A stretch of 64,000 nt of DNA, from assembly GCA_041661665.1 (NCBI GenBank), contig JBAZTW010000006.1, positions 7,768 through 71,767 on the forward strand, written 5' to 3'. This stretch comes from GWC2-45-44 sp041661665 (GTDB lineage Bacteria > Planctomycetota > Phycisphaerae > Sedimentisphaerales > UBA12454). Positions 51,142 through 59,885 of the stretch are shown in pieces. The notes beneath the pieces are model-generated. The model saw only the letters and a list, made by a program, of their open reading frames with translations. It had not been told where the DNA came from and ran no database searches. The position numbers were made by a program, and so were the translations under genes. Numbering within the stretch: position 1 is the stretch's first letter; each line of letters opens with the position of its first letter.

Positions 51142-53148
51142 CTAACTATTGACAAGCAAATACGCCCTCAATAATTCGGCAACGCTCCAGGCTTGAGCGA
51201 AAGCTCCGCCGGGCTTGTGAGGCGAATCGCCATCGAAAACCTCACTGACAGAACCGATGCATCCATCATTTCTGAAATGATTCAGCAGCGGCTCGATAAT
51301 GCCTGCGCATCTTTTCTTGCTCTGCTTGCTGTTATTATTAACTTTTAGATATGCCTCGACAAATCCGCCAATCAGCCATGGCCAGACCGTTCCCTGATGA
51401 TAGGCCGCGTCTCTTTGTTCGGCGTTGCCTATATATTGACCTTTATACCTGCTGTCCTTCGGCGTTAATGTCCGAAGACCAAACGGCGTTAAAAGTTCAC
51501 GCTCAACACAATCAACGACCGCTTTTTGCTGAACATCAGTAAGCGGCGAAAACGGCAGCGATACCGCGAATATCTGGTTCGGCCTGATGCTCGAATCCTT
51601 GTATTCTTTAGTTACGCAATCGTATAAACATCCGCCCTCTTCGTTCCAGAAACAATTACGAAAACTTTCAGCTATTTTTTCAGCCATATCGCTGAAATGC
51701 TTTGCCGCGACTGCATCCTTATTATGATAAAATTCCGCTGCGTTGCATATCGCGTTATACCAAAGTGCGTTTATCTCAACCGCCTTGCCGTGCCGAGGCG
51801 TAATCGGCGTATTGCCGACTTTCGCGTCCATCCACGTCAATTGCGTATTAATATCTCCGCCGGTTATCAGGCCATCTTCATCAGCCTTTATATCGAATTT
51901 CACGCCATTCTGATAAGAATCAATCACCCACCGAACGACAGGCATCAGCCTTGATGAAAAGGTTCTGGCGTCGCCGCTTGTTTTGTAATACGCAAAAGCC
52001 GCGTGTATAAACCACAGCGACGAGTCTATGCTGTTAAACTGTGCCCCGCTGTTATACTCGCCGAAGCAGTTCGGAATCATACCATCATCGGCATTATACG
52101 CGAAATTCAAAAGCACATTGGCGGCGTCATCAAATCTTCCGGTGCAAAGCAGCAATCCTTCCAGAGCGATAAATGCGTCTCTGCCCCAGTCCATAAACCA
52201 CGGAAAACCGGCAAGAATGGATTTTGTCTTCGCCCTGTCAGCCTGCCGGTCTATTATAAATTCATCGCCGCTTATCGCAAGCGACTGAACAATCGGGTCT
52301 TTACTTTTTACACCGCCGAGAACCTGCCTTTGCTGAAGTTTTATATCATCTATAATTACATCGACATCAAGGTCTGCCATTTTCTGCGCCATATCAGCGC
52401 CGCCGAATCCAGCCCACAAAACAATTCTCACCGGCCCGTTAATCGTTCTCCTGAAAACGCCAGGCGAAAACAAATCCTCAATATAATCATAGCCCCTGGC
52501 CTTTTCCTGTCGATATGCGAAATTATTCCACCACTGCTGCTGCTCTACAAACGCCATTTCATCTGTCGCGAGAAAAAGCTGACCGTTACAGGATTTATTT
52601 TTGATTGTTAAAAACTCGTCGAGCCACTCAAGAGAAAAATCTCCTGACGCTCTTTTAATCGCGTGATAGTCCCTCATCGCAGCTAATGGCCGAACGGTAA
52701 AATCAAAACTTTCCTCTATATCATTAAAGTCGTAACAAATCGCGACAATATCGCTCTCGCCAAGCAGATAAATGCTCTTTGTCATATTAAACTGATTGGT
52801 CTGATACTCGAAATGAACGCCGATGTCTTTTCTAAAACTTATCGGCAGATGCTCGACCGGCTCGCCTGACGGCGGGGCAAATTCACAATGGCTTATATTA
52901 TAACTGCCGCTATGCGTATGAATCGTCTCCACGCATCCGCTCAGCGCGACAATTCGCTGCGAAGGCGGCGTCAACGAACCGACCAAGAGAGAATGATACC
53001 GCCTTGTATTAACGCCGTTAAGCGTTCCGCTGGCAAAGCCCCCGCGCTTATTGGCCAGCAGCCATTCGGTCTCAATCATATTCTCATATTTTCCTGCCAT
53101 ATCCGCCTGGCGGTCTGTCCTGCTATGCTGTTCTGCTAATTGAATCAA
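51142..53148 (-). CDS. Glycogen debranching enzyme (amylo-alpha-1,6-glucosidase family)
   Basis: 668 residues. N-terminal domain with EWLLANKRGGFASGTLNGVNTRRYHSLLV, and the catalytic (alpha/alpha)6 barrel with FPWFMDWGRDAFIALEGLLL, TWMDAKVGNTPITPRHGKAVEINALWYNAI and HQGTVWPWLIGGFVEAY. This is the archaeal/bacterial type debranching enzyme. Acts on branch points in glycogen, with the GH57 and GT4 genes upstream forming the pathway. Stop codon lies within a TAGTCAATAGT repeat. Confidence 0.94.
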   Translation of the reverse strand: MIQLAEQHSRTDRQADMAGKYENMIETEWLLANKRGGFASGTLNGVNTRRYHSLLVGSLTPPSQRIVALSGCVETIHTHSGSYNISHCEFAPPSGEPVEHLPISFRKDIGVHFEYQTNQFNMTKSIYLLGESDIVAICYDFNDIEESFDFTVRPLAAMRDYHAIKRASGDFSLEWLDEFLTIKNKSCNGQLFLATDEMAFVEQQQWWNNFAYRQEKARGYDYIEDLFSPGVFRRTINGPVRIVLWAGFGGADMAQKMADLDVDVIIDDIKLQQRQVLGGVKSKDPIVQSLAISGDEFIIDRQADRAKTKSILAGFPWFMDWGRDAFIALEGLLLCTGRFDDAANVLLNFAYNADDGMIPNCFGEYNSGAQFNSIDSSLWFIHAAFAYYKTSGDARTFSSRLMPVVRWVIDSYQNGVKFDIKADEDGLITGGDINTQLTWMDAKVGNTPITPRHGKAVEINALWYNAICNAAEFYHNKDAVAAKHFSDMAEKIAESFRNCFWNEEGGCLYDCVTKEYKDSSIRPNQIFAVSLPFSPLTDVQQKAVVDCVERELLTPFGLRTLTPKDSRYKGQYIGNAEQRDAAYHQGTVWPWLIGGFVEAYLKVNNNSKQSKKRCAGIIEPLLNHFRNDGCIGSVSEVFDGDSPHKPGGAFAQAWSVAELLRAYLLVNS

Positions 53149-53219
53149 TTGTGTGTTTCCTGCAAATAAAACTTACCGGCTATTATAACATCTGCCAACT
53201 GCTAAGAAAAATAAATTAT

Positions 53220-53397
53220 TATTCGATTCCCCACCCCCGTCATTGCGAGGAGGCCTATAGGCCGACGCGGCAATCTCTTTTCAAATTTGCAATTTCAAAT
53301 TCGTATGGTTAGCCCCACACCAGCTTTTATTCATCTTTTCCAGGTGCGGCGCCATTAAAATCGCATCGCCGAAGGCGATTCCGCAAATCTTCATTCT
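53220..53397. repeat. Repeat block between debranching enzyme and GH57 genes
   Basis: CGTCATTGCGAGGAGGCC / GGCCGACGCGGCAATC palindrome at 53238-53276; long-loop TTAG element at 53309-53355 (loop AGCTTTTATTCATCTTTTCC resembles the one at 62831-62878); CATCGCC, GAA, GGCGATTCC at 53364-53382. Confidence 0.65.
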
Positions 53398-54618
53398 TCA
53401 TCTTTCAATCTTCAATAGTTTTTTACTGCTGACTGCTTCTTTCTTCTTGTATCTTGTTTCAAGGTTTCTCATTACATTCATAAAATTGATATAGGAATCA
53501 TAAGGGGAATCGTATGGATTGAAATACTTATGTACATCGCCGTCGGCGAAATACTTAGTGCACATATAATAAAAATGGTCGCTGGTTTGGAGTTTCCGCC
53601 AGTCGCTCAGGAGCTTTCCATCTTTCGCCTGCTTGACATTAGACTCCATTCGATAAAGCTCGTGCAGGGCATTGGACTGCATAGAATTGCCAAGCCAGGC
53701 TGACAAATCGCGTTCCGTATCCGCCCAGCTTATAAGTCCGGGCACATCAACAACATCTGTGGCCGGATAAGCCGCTATAACTTCGCTCGGTGTTTTGAAA
53801 TTATTATCGGGATTTTTCATAATCTCTCCGGGCAAATGGTGCATAAAATCAAATATGCCCGTATCTTTCCATTGATGCTCCCCGAAGGTTTCATAATCCA
53901 TAAACAGATTTACGACATAACCGTTGCCGTTGACTCTGCTGACCCAGTCGCTGTATTTGCCCGCCATTAAAGGCCATTCATTCCAGCCACGATTGGAAAA
54001 TCTAAACGCTATGTCATCGCTAAGAGCATAATTTTTCAGCAGCAGCTTAATTCTTTTATTCCGCGGCGAATTGTAAATAAAGTTCGGACTTCTGCCGCCG
54101 AGTATCCGGTCAGCGCCTTCGGTTATAACGCCGTCAAAAACGCCCATAGATTCTATCGCATCGGTAAGGTCGTTGCTGTAAATAAGTTCGGTATTCCTGA
54201 AAACTCTCGGCGTGTAGCCGAACATTTTTTGTATCGTGTCGCTGTGCTTTTGAATCTGTTCTTTGAATTCATTGCGGGAATAAAGGAAACTCAGACTGTG
54301 ATAATACGTCTCAGCCAGAAATTCCACACAGCCGGTCTGCGCAAGAGCGTCAAATGTGCTTATCACTTCCGGCGCATATTCCGCCAACTGTTCTAACAGC
54401 ACGCCGGTAATACTGTACGCAACCTTGAACCTGCCCTGATGTTTTTGTATCAAATCCAAAATCAGCCTGTTTGTCGGCAGATAGCACTTATTGGCGACCT
54501 TTCGACAGATTGACTTATTTTTAAATTCGTCAAAATACCGGTGGTCATGGTCGAAAACCGTATAGTGCCTCAGCCTGCAAGGCTGATGAACCTGAAAATA
54601 AAAACATACTGAAGGCAT
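53398..54618 (-). CDS. GH57 family glucanase/amylase
   Basis: 406 residues. Starts SVCFYFQVHQPCRL (GH57 motif 1), GCVEFLAETYYHSL (motif 2), catalytic nucleophile Glu in VFRNTELIYS, and catalytic Asp in VNLFMDYETFGEHQ. Family members cut alpha-1,4 links or act as branching enzymes; at about 400 residues this resembles alpha-amylase-like forms. Cytoplasmic, no signal peptide. Confidence 0.93.
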   Translation of the reverse strand: MPSVCFYFQVHQPCRLRHYTVFDHDHRYFDEFKNKSICRKVANKCYLPTNRLILDLIQKHQGRFKVAYSITGVLLEQLAEYAPEVISTFDALAQTGCVEFLAETYYHSLSFLYSRNEFKEQIQKHSDTIQKMFGYTPRVFRNTELIYSNDLTDAIESMGVFDGVITEGADRILGGRSPNFIYNSPRNKRIKLLLKNYALSDDIAFRFSNRGWNEWPLMAGKYSDWVSRVNGNGYVVNLFMDYETFGEHQWKDTGIFDFMHHLPGEIMKNPDNNFKTPSEVIAAYPATDVVDVPGLISWADTERDLSAWLGNSMQSNALHELYRMESNVKQAKDGKLLSDWRKLQTSDHFYYMCTKYFADGDVHKYFNPYDSPYDSYINFMNVMRNLETRYKKKEAVSSKKLLKIER

Positions 54619-54678
54619 ATCTTCATCCTATCGGATTAAAATAAAATATCAAAAATTAAAAATCAAAACTGAAGAAGT

Positions 54679-54701
54679 CATCGCAGTATCGCTGCGATTC
54701 C
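54679..54701 (+). repeat. CAT-CG hairpin between GH57 and GT4 genes
   Basis: CATCGCAG, loop TATCG, CTGCGATTCC, flanked by AT-rich low-complexity. Confidence 0.65.
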
Positions 54702-54738
54702 ACAATTTTTATTTTTTATCTTTTATTTTTGATTTTTT

Positions 54739-56058
54739 TCAGACGCAAGTCGGTTCACAAACAACCTGATTATACACCGCCAAGCACCTCTGTGCGGCAT
54801 CTTCCCACTTGAGTTTTCTTACTTCAAAATTCCCATGCTCCCTGAGCGTCATTTGCAGGGGCGGATATTTCAGAACCGCGACAATTTTATTCGCTATCTC
54901 ATTGACATCCCAGAAATCAGCCTTCAAAACGTGCGTCAAAACCTCCGACACGCCGCTCTGCCTGCTGATAAGCACGGGCACATCGTGATTCAATGCCTCA
55001 AGCGGAGCAATCCCAAACGGCTCGGAAACGCTCGGCATTACATACAAATCCGCCATTTCATAGACCCTGCGAACATCCTCGCCGCGTAAAAAGCCGGTGA
55101 ACAAAACCTTGCTTCCGATGCCAAGCTCTGCGGCAAGCTCAACGGTCTTTCGCATCATATCGCCTGACCCGGCCATAACGAATTTTACATCGTCCATTAC
55201 CTCAAGTACCTTCTTGGCCGCGCCGAGAAAATACTCAGGCCCCTTCTGCATCGTAATTCGACCGAGAAACAGTACGATTTTCTCGTCTTTTCTGATGCCT
55301 ATTTTGCCGAAATTCAGGCCATTGCCGTTTCTTTCAACGCCGTTATAGACAACCTCGACTTTATCGCCGGTGATGCCATATCGGCTTATAATTATATTCT
55401 TTGTCAGATAGCTTACTGCGATAATTTTATCTGCCGCGTGCATCCCGGCACGCTCGATATCGTAAATCGTCTGATTAACGTGTTCGCCGCTCCTGTCAAA
55501 CTCGGTCGAATGAACGTGGACAACCAATGGCTTACCTGTAACTGCCGCAACCGCCACACCAGCGGGATAGGTCATCCAGTCGTGAGCGTGAATAACATCA
55601 AAATCATCCTGCATCGCCAGCCTAACCGCGGCAGCAGCATATCGTTGAACCTCAGAATGCATATCGCCGCAATAATGACCTACCGCTTCTGCTTTTGCCT
55701 GTTCAGATGAACAGACAAAATTGCAGCGGTTTTGTTTTGCGCGAATCAGCTCCTCAATTTCGTGTTTAAAACTCTCTGCCGTCTCATAAGGCCGCAAAGG
55801 AGAATCAATCATTTTAATTTTGATATTCTTAAGATTCAGCGCGTATTCTTCCTCCCAGTTGAGTTTTTGATAGTTTATATCCGCAGGTGTCCTCATTTTC
55901 ACATGCACGGAGTCCCCACATCCGCTTACAGGCCGGGGCAATACAAAGGTTACCTCAAGCCCAAGCTTGCTCATCGCCTTTGTGAGCCCAAAGCAGGCGG
56001 TGCCTAACCCGCCGCTAATAAAGGGCGGGAATTCCCATCCAAGCATGAATATTTTCAC
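54739..56058 (-). CDS. GT4 glycosyltransferase, glycogen synthase-like
   Basis: 439 residues. MLGWEFPPFISGGLGTACFGL (acceptor loop of starch/glycogen synthases), IHAHDWMTYPAGV, LVVHVHSTEFDRSG, sugar-nucleotide site FLGRITMQKGPEYF, and EPFGIAPLEALNHDVPVL (E-x7-E). Probably makes alpha-1,4 glucan from NDP-glucose. First gene of the trio. A plus frame across 55967-56353 has no support. Confidence 0.92.
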   Translation of the reverse strand: MKIFMLGWEFPPFISGGLGTACFGLTKAMSKLGLEVTFVLPRPVSGCGDSVHVKMRTPADINYQKLNWEEEYALNLKNIKIKMIDSPLRPYETAESFKHEIEELIRAKQNRCNFVCSSEQAKAEAVGHYCGDMHSEVQRYAAAAVRLAMQDDFDVIHAHDWMTYPAGVAVAAVTGKPLVVHVHSTEFDRSGEHVNQTIYDIERAGMHAADKIIAVSYLTKNIIISRYGITGDKVEVVYNGVERNGNGLNFGKIGIRKDEKIVLFLGRITMQKGPEYFLGAAKKVLEVMDDVKFVMAGSGDMMRKTVELAAELGIGSKVLFTGFLRGEDVRRVYEMADLYVMPSVSEPFGIAPLEALNHDVPVLISRQSGVSEVLTHVLKADFWDVNEIANKIVAVLKYPPLQMTLREHGNFEVRKLKWEDAAQRCLAVYNQVVCEPTCV

Positions 56059-56303
56059 GACCCCTCAGGTCTCCGGAAAAAAATTAAGGAAAAATAACGG
56101 TATTATACAGTGGTATAATCGGTATTTTGCCGCCTCAAAGTTTAAAAAATGTTCCTATAAAATCAAATTATCAGTATCGCCAGACAGGCTTTTATATGAT
56201 TTATCGGACTTTAGAACAAAAAAACTGCGAAAAACAAACAAAGACGACAAAAAAACTGCTAAATCACCCCATTTTGGAAAATTTTCGGTCTTTTTCGTAA
56301 ATG

Positions 56304-56343
56304 AAAAAAGCCGGCATCCAAATATGGAATGTCGGCTTTTTTT
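56304..56343 (-). terminator. Bidirectional terminator downstream of histone gene
   Basis: AAAAAAGCCGGCAT ... ATGTCGGCTTTTTTT: stem with one G-U pair, loop of about 12, A/T runs on both sides so it can stop transcripts from either strand. The rest of 56059-56303 holds no gene I can support. Confidence 0.75.
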
Positions 56344-56360
56344 GAATCTGTAAAAATCTA

Positions 56361-56570
56361 TTACAGGTCCTGTGGCTTGAGAGTGCTTCTCTTGTTAGCC
56401 TTTGTTCTTTCGCAAGCAATGTCAAGAAGACAATACAGCTTATCGCTGATTGCGCCCAAAGCGTCTGCAGATGTCATCATCTTTTTCGCTTTGACATAAG
56501 CTTTGATCTTGCTGGCGACTACCAATGAGTCTCTTGTCTTGCCCTTTGCTGCTGCTTTTTTCTTTGCCAT
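56361..56570 (-). CDS. Bacterial histone-fold protein (Bd0055/DUF1931-like)
   Basis: 69 residues from ATG at 56570, with a clear GGAGG eight bases upstream (an ATG at 56585 lies before that site). Basic N-tail MAKKKAAAKGKTR (1-13), then a histone fold: alpha1 VASKIKAYVKAKKM (18-31), alpha2 SADALGAISDKLYCLLDIACERTKAN (34-59), and the loop KRSTLKPQDL (60-69), which matches the R-x-T-V/L-x-x-x-D-L loop of archaeal and bacterial histones. It stops where alpha3 would begin. Likely dimer-forming DNA binding; single gene with own terminator. Assignment is by pattern, not search. Confidence 0.7.
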   Translation of the reverse strand: MAKKKAAAKGKTRDSLVVASKIKAYVKAKKMMTSADALGAISDKLYCLLDIACERTKANKRSTLKPQDL

Positions 56571-56824
56571 GTTAAAAACCTCCATGCAAAATTAATAAAA
56601 AATCCTAAACTTTTATCGGCCTTTTTCCGACAAAGCCGACTTGTGAGGCCTATTCTGAACACTTATAAGACGTAATGCAACAAAAAAATTATGAAAAAAT
56701 GTAAAATTTTTGCATTTATATGCCATTTGAACGAACTTTTGAGTTATTTCGACCTCATTTTCTGTCGAAAGTGCCAGAGGAAGCTGTTATAGCGACGAAT
56801 TTAGCTTTGTACGGAGTTTGCAAA

Positions 56825-57154
56825 ATGAACGAACGAGACAATTCAAAATCCGCTTTACACGACTATGTAACCGTGGCAATCGCGGAAGATGTTGACCTTG
56901 CCGATGAGTACAGAGATTTGCTGGCAAAAAACAATATCCCGGCAGCGACGGCGCCGCAAAAAAGTTATTCATCCGGCATTATCGGAGTCGCGGTAATGGT
57001 GCCGGAGGCGTGCGTTGAACAGGCACAGGAAATTATCGAATCCTGTCAGGATTTTGACAATTTCCTCGACGACGCCTTCAACGACCCCGATGAATGGGAT
57101 TATGGGCCGCAAATGGGCGATATGGAAGATGACGAGGATAACGGAAATTATTGA
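56825..57154 (+). CDS. DUF2007-like signal-transducing protein
   Basis: 109 residues from ATG at 56825, with GGAG nine bases upstream; the frame is open to 56720 but without support. DYVTVAIAEDVDLADEYRDLLAKNNIPA ... GVAVMVPEACVEQAQEIIES matches the DUF2007 (PII-like fold) pattern. Very acidic tail (about 80-109). Binding partner unknown. Overlaps the frame of the next gene by four bases. Confidence 0.75.
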   Translation: MNERDNSKSALHDYVTVAIAEDVDLADEYRDLLAKNNIPAATAPQKSYSSGIIGVAVMVPEACVEQAQEIIESCQDFDNFLDDAFNDPDEWDYGPQMGDMEDDEDNGNY

Positions 57155-57192
57155 TATGTATAGATATAGATGAAGGCAATGAGGTAATGAAC

Positions 57193-57576
57193 GTGGATAA
57201 ATTTGAATCACATAAAGATAACAGTTTTATGGCGGAAAGACAGCCGGCAGCCGAAAGACGCAGAAAAAACGGACGGGGCGACGTTGCTGACAGAAGGCAA
57301 GATAACGTTGTTGACCGAAGGCTCGGCCTTGACCGAAGACGCGGGCCAGGTAAAAGACGCTCCGATGACAGAAAGTCAGCGGAAGAAGGCCAGCTTACAG
57401 ATGAGCAATTTAGTTTTCTGATGGCTGTCGATGAGTATAAGAAATTGAATAACAGACCGTTCCCATCGTGGACGGAGATTTTAGATGTAATCAAGGCGCT
57501 GGGGTATCGAAAAGTAGCTGACCCTTCTTCCTTGGACGAATCTGATAAAAATGAGCCGGCAGAGGTAAAGGCATAA
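57193..57576 (+). CDS. Arg-rich repeat protein with C-terminal helical domain
   Basis: About 127 residues from GTG at 57193 (GAGG eight bases upstream); ATG at 57187 is an alternative. Residues about 17-62 carry an Arg-Arg repeat (ERRRKNG, DRRQ, DRRLG, DRRRG, KRRSDDRKS), probably disordered and nucleic-acid binding. The C-terminal part LTDEQFSFLMAVDEYKKLNNRPFPSWTEILDVIKALGYRKV looks like a winged-helix or homeodomain-like fold. Unknown family. Ends at a good terminator. Confidence 0.65.
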   Translation: MDKFESHKDNSFMAERQPAAERRRKNGRGDVADRRQDNVVDRRLGLDRRRGPGKRRSDDRKSAEEGQLTDEQFSFLMAVDEYKKLNNRPFPSWTEILDVIKALGYRKVADPSSLDESDKNEPAEVKA

Positions 57577-57591
57577 AAAACCTTTAAATCT

Positions 57592-57620
57592 AAGCCCCCG
57601 AATTTTCGGGGGCTTTTTTT
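57592..57620 (+). terminator. Rho-independent terminator
   Basis: AAGCCCCCGAA, TTTT, CGGGGGCTT followed by T run; closes the DUF2007 / Arg-rich unit. Confidence 0.85.
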
Positions 57621-57637
57621 ATGCGCGGATTACGATT

Positions 57638-57924
57638 CACCGCCGAGACACAGAGTTTTTGGAATTTATTTTTCGATTCTCTTTGTCGGTTAGCCCTGCC
57701 ATCACTATGGCAGGGTTCGTTTAGCCGTCGCCGATACGGCGACGTGTCATTCCTGCGAAAGCAGGAATCCATTTATTTTAATTTAAAATCTGCGATTTCA
57801 AATGTTTTTCCCACTACAGAGGACACCGAGTTTTTTTAATAAACCGCGTGGGCTAAGAGCCCACCCTACGAAACTTTTTAATCGCAATGAATAATGAATA
57901 ATTGAGGAATCGCCGATGGCGATG
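57638..57924. repeat. Repeat cluster (no gene)
   Basis: Contains, in order, a CGAGACACAGAG word (57642), TTAG with CCCTGCCAT/ATGGCAGGG around CACT (57689-57720), TTAGC with CGTCGCC/GGCGACG (57721-57751), TTCCTGC-GAAA-GCAGGAA (57750-57768), minus-oriented GTAGGGTGG element with GTGGGCT/AGCCCAC (57842-57872) and GGAATCGCC, GAT, GGCGATG (57906-57924). No coding sequence is supported between 57577 and 57966. Confidence 0.7.
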
Positions 57925-57966
57925 AGATTTAATGAACCCGGCAAGGTGATGGTGAGGCTAAACACG

Positions 57967-58824
57967 TTAGGATTCTGTTCTATTTGCTCTGTCCATCAGA
58001 AGGATTGTTTTGGCGTAGAGTTCTGCGCTGAGTTTCTTTTTCAAACTCTTTTTGGCAGCGCCGATGCCAGTCCGCGAACTCAAATGCGTAACTATAATAT
58101 GCTCGTTGTTCAGCTTTTCGAGCATCTCTGCAAACTCGTCAATGTGCATATGGTCGCCTGCGGTGGCGCGGTCGATATGCTCATCGACAACAAACGTACA
58201 TTCGGCAATCAATATCTTACTATTGACGATGAAATCGTATTTGGCGAAATTGTTGTAGCGGGTGTCGCCCAGATATGTTACCAGCGAAGTCTCGACAGGA
58301 TAATCAATGTCAATACGCTTTCTCTTTAATTCGACAATCCCTGCGCTGTCTAAGCCGAGGTATTCTTCCTTCAGCTTTTTCTTTTTTTCAATTATTGAAA
58401 AGCCGAGCGAACCTCTGCAATGTTTGGTGGCGAAAGCCCTGACGAATAAATTCGGCTTTATCTGAACTTCATCATCGGCGGCCATCGGAACAAACTCAGC
58501 GGGAATTTTCGTGCCATCAAGTCTGCCCCAGACATCTATAAGTTCACGCATTGTGATAACTAAATTTTCTGGAGCAAAGACTCGCCCCGGTTTTATGCCG
58601 CAGAATTTTCGGTGCGAAAGATAATATGCGATGCCCGCGGAGTGGTCCATATGGCCGTGAGTGAGCAGGACGTTGTTGACGCTGATGAGCTGGTCGGGAG
58701 CTTTGCCGATGTCGAAGCAGACGTCGAGCTGTGGTATGGCGATAACGGTTTCCTCGCCGCCGACTGAATAGCCGATGATATCAAGGTCGTCTATTTTAAT
58801 GGTTTGTAAATTATGACTGGCCAT
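57967..58824 (-). CDS. RNase Z-like metallo-beta-lactamase hydrolase
   Basis: 285 residues. Metal motif THGHMDHSAG, further ligands in FATKHCRGSLGF, TYLGDTRY (Asp), and the late His in IIVTHLSSR. The size and the lack of a beta-CASP domain fit RNase Z/ElaC-type tRNA 3' processing enzymes, though the exosite arm is short. Cytoplasmic. Confidence 0.85.
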   Translation of the reverse strand: MASHNLQTIKIDDLDIIGYSVGGEETVIAIPQLDVCFDIGKAPDQLISVNNVLLTHGHMDHSAGIAYYLSHRKFCGIKPGRVFAPENLVITMRELIDVWGRLDGTKIPAEFVPMAADDEVQIKPNLFVRAFATKHCRGSLGFSIIEKKKKLKEEYLGLDSAGIVELKRKRIDIDYPVETSLVTYLGDTRYNNFAKYDFIVNSKILIAECTFVVDEHIDRATAGDHMHIDEFAEMLEKLNNEHIIVTHLSSRTGIGAAKKSLKKKLSAELYAKTILLMDRANRTES

Positions 58825-58861
58825 ATAAACAGTTTAAGGGGGATTGGGGGGAATATCAATT

Positions 58862-59845
58862 TTAAAAAATGGCGGAAATGAGAATTCGGGTAACGACGAT
58901 TATGTCTAAAAAGACGGCGGCGTATAAGATAAGAACCCTCAAAAACCGCAGGGAAAGGCCTGCGCGGGCAATAAAGAAGATTAGCAGCACGGCAGCGACG
59001 GAAACACCCGACAGGGAATTTGAAAGCGATAAATCCGTCCCTTTTGCGAGCATAGCGGTCAGGGCGGCCTGCAAAATTAAAACGGCAGGTGCAAGCAGGA
59101 GCCAGAGGCTGTCGGCTTTGCCTGACAGGATAAGAGCCTCGAGGCCTGATGCGATTGCAACCGAGCAAATCAGGACGGGGAAACTTAGCCAGAGGACGGG
59201 CGGGATATTGAGAATCGGTTTATAAAGGCAGAGGAAAATCGCGACTGCGGAGAGGATGGCAATCCAATACCTGCGGGTTTTACAGAACAGTACCGCACCA
59301 ACGGCAACAGCACCGAGCGGAGCATGGTAAAAACCAACTGAAAAAGAATCGGCAGAGATGCCGGCGGGATTTAAAATGGCGATAAAATTTTGGGCTGAAA
59401 CGGCAGAGCCTGTGGGAATCGGGAACAGATAAAAATGGGCGGCGCCGGCAAAACAGCCTATAAAAAACAAGAACGGCAGCAGGGAAAGACAAGCGGAAAT
59501 AAAGCCTGTTGTCTTTTCACCTGTAGTCAGATATTTATGGATGAACGCCGCGGGCAGGAAAGACCAGGGCAAAAAAGCATACACCAGAGAAGCGAACGGA
59601 TGGAAGCAGAGAAACGAGCAGGCGAAAGAGCCGAAACCGTAGACGGCGCCGCCGGCCAGACCCGCGAAAAATGAAGCTGCGTATCTTCTGCTGAGAACGA
59701 AAACGCCGAGCGAGGCGATTACGGGAAAGGCATAGAATATGTTTTCATAGCCCGTGAGTTTGTCCTTATGCGGCAGGAGCAGCCAGACGGCAAAAACGCC
59801 GTAAAGCAGAAAAGCGGAAATAAATGATAAAATCCTTTTATTCAT
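58862..59845 (-). CDS. Multi-spanning membrane protein of unknown function
   Basis: 327 residues, almost entirely hydrophobic with about ten transmembrane helices and short loops. No signature motif recognised. Its start is 40 bases after purM and the RNase Z-like gene follows 37 bases downstream, so it may be part of the purF-purM transcript. Confidence 0.7.
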   Translation of the reverse strand: MNKRILSFISAFLLYGVFAVWLLLPHKDKLTGYENIFYAFPVIASLGVFVLSRRYAASFFAGLAGGAVYGFGSFACSFLCFHPFASLVYAFLPWSFLPAAFIHKYLTTGEKTTGFISACLSLLPFLFFIGCFAGAAHFYLFPIPTGSAVSAQNFIAILNPAGISADSFSVGFYHAPLGAVAVGAVLFCKTRRYWIAILSAVAIFLCLYKPILNIPPVLWLSFPVLICSVAIASGLEALILSGKADSLWLLLAPAVLILQAALTAMLAKGTDLSLSNSLSGVSVAAVLLIFFIARAGLSLRFLRVLILYAAVFLDIIVVTRILISAIF

Positions 59846-59850
59846 TGTTT

Positions 59851-59883
59851 AATTGACCCTGCCAAAGTATTGGCAGGGCTAAC
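59851..59883 (-). repeat. TTAG-hairpin element, ATACTT loop
   Basis: Minus strand TTAG, arms CCCTGCCA and TGGCAGGG around ATACTT. Fills the purM-membrane gene gap. Confidence 0.75.
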
Positions 59884-59885
59884 TA

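Noticed and set aside
55967..56353. 128-codon plus frame after the GT4 gene
   Set aside because: It begins inside the GT4 coding region and runs through the terminator; composition is A/T-driven Lys/Phe.
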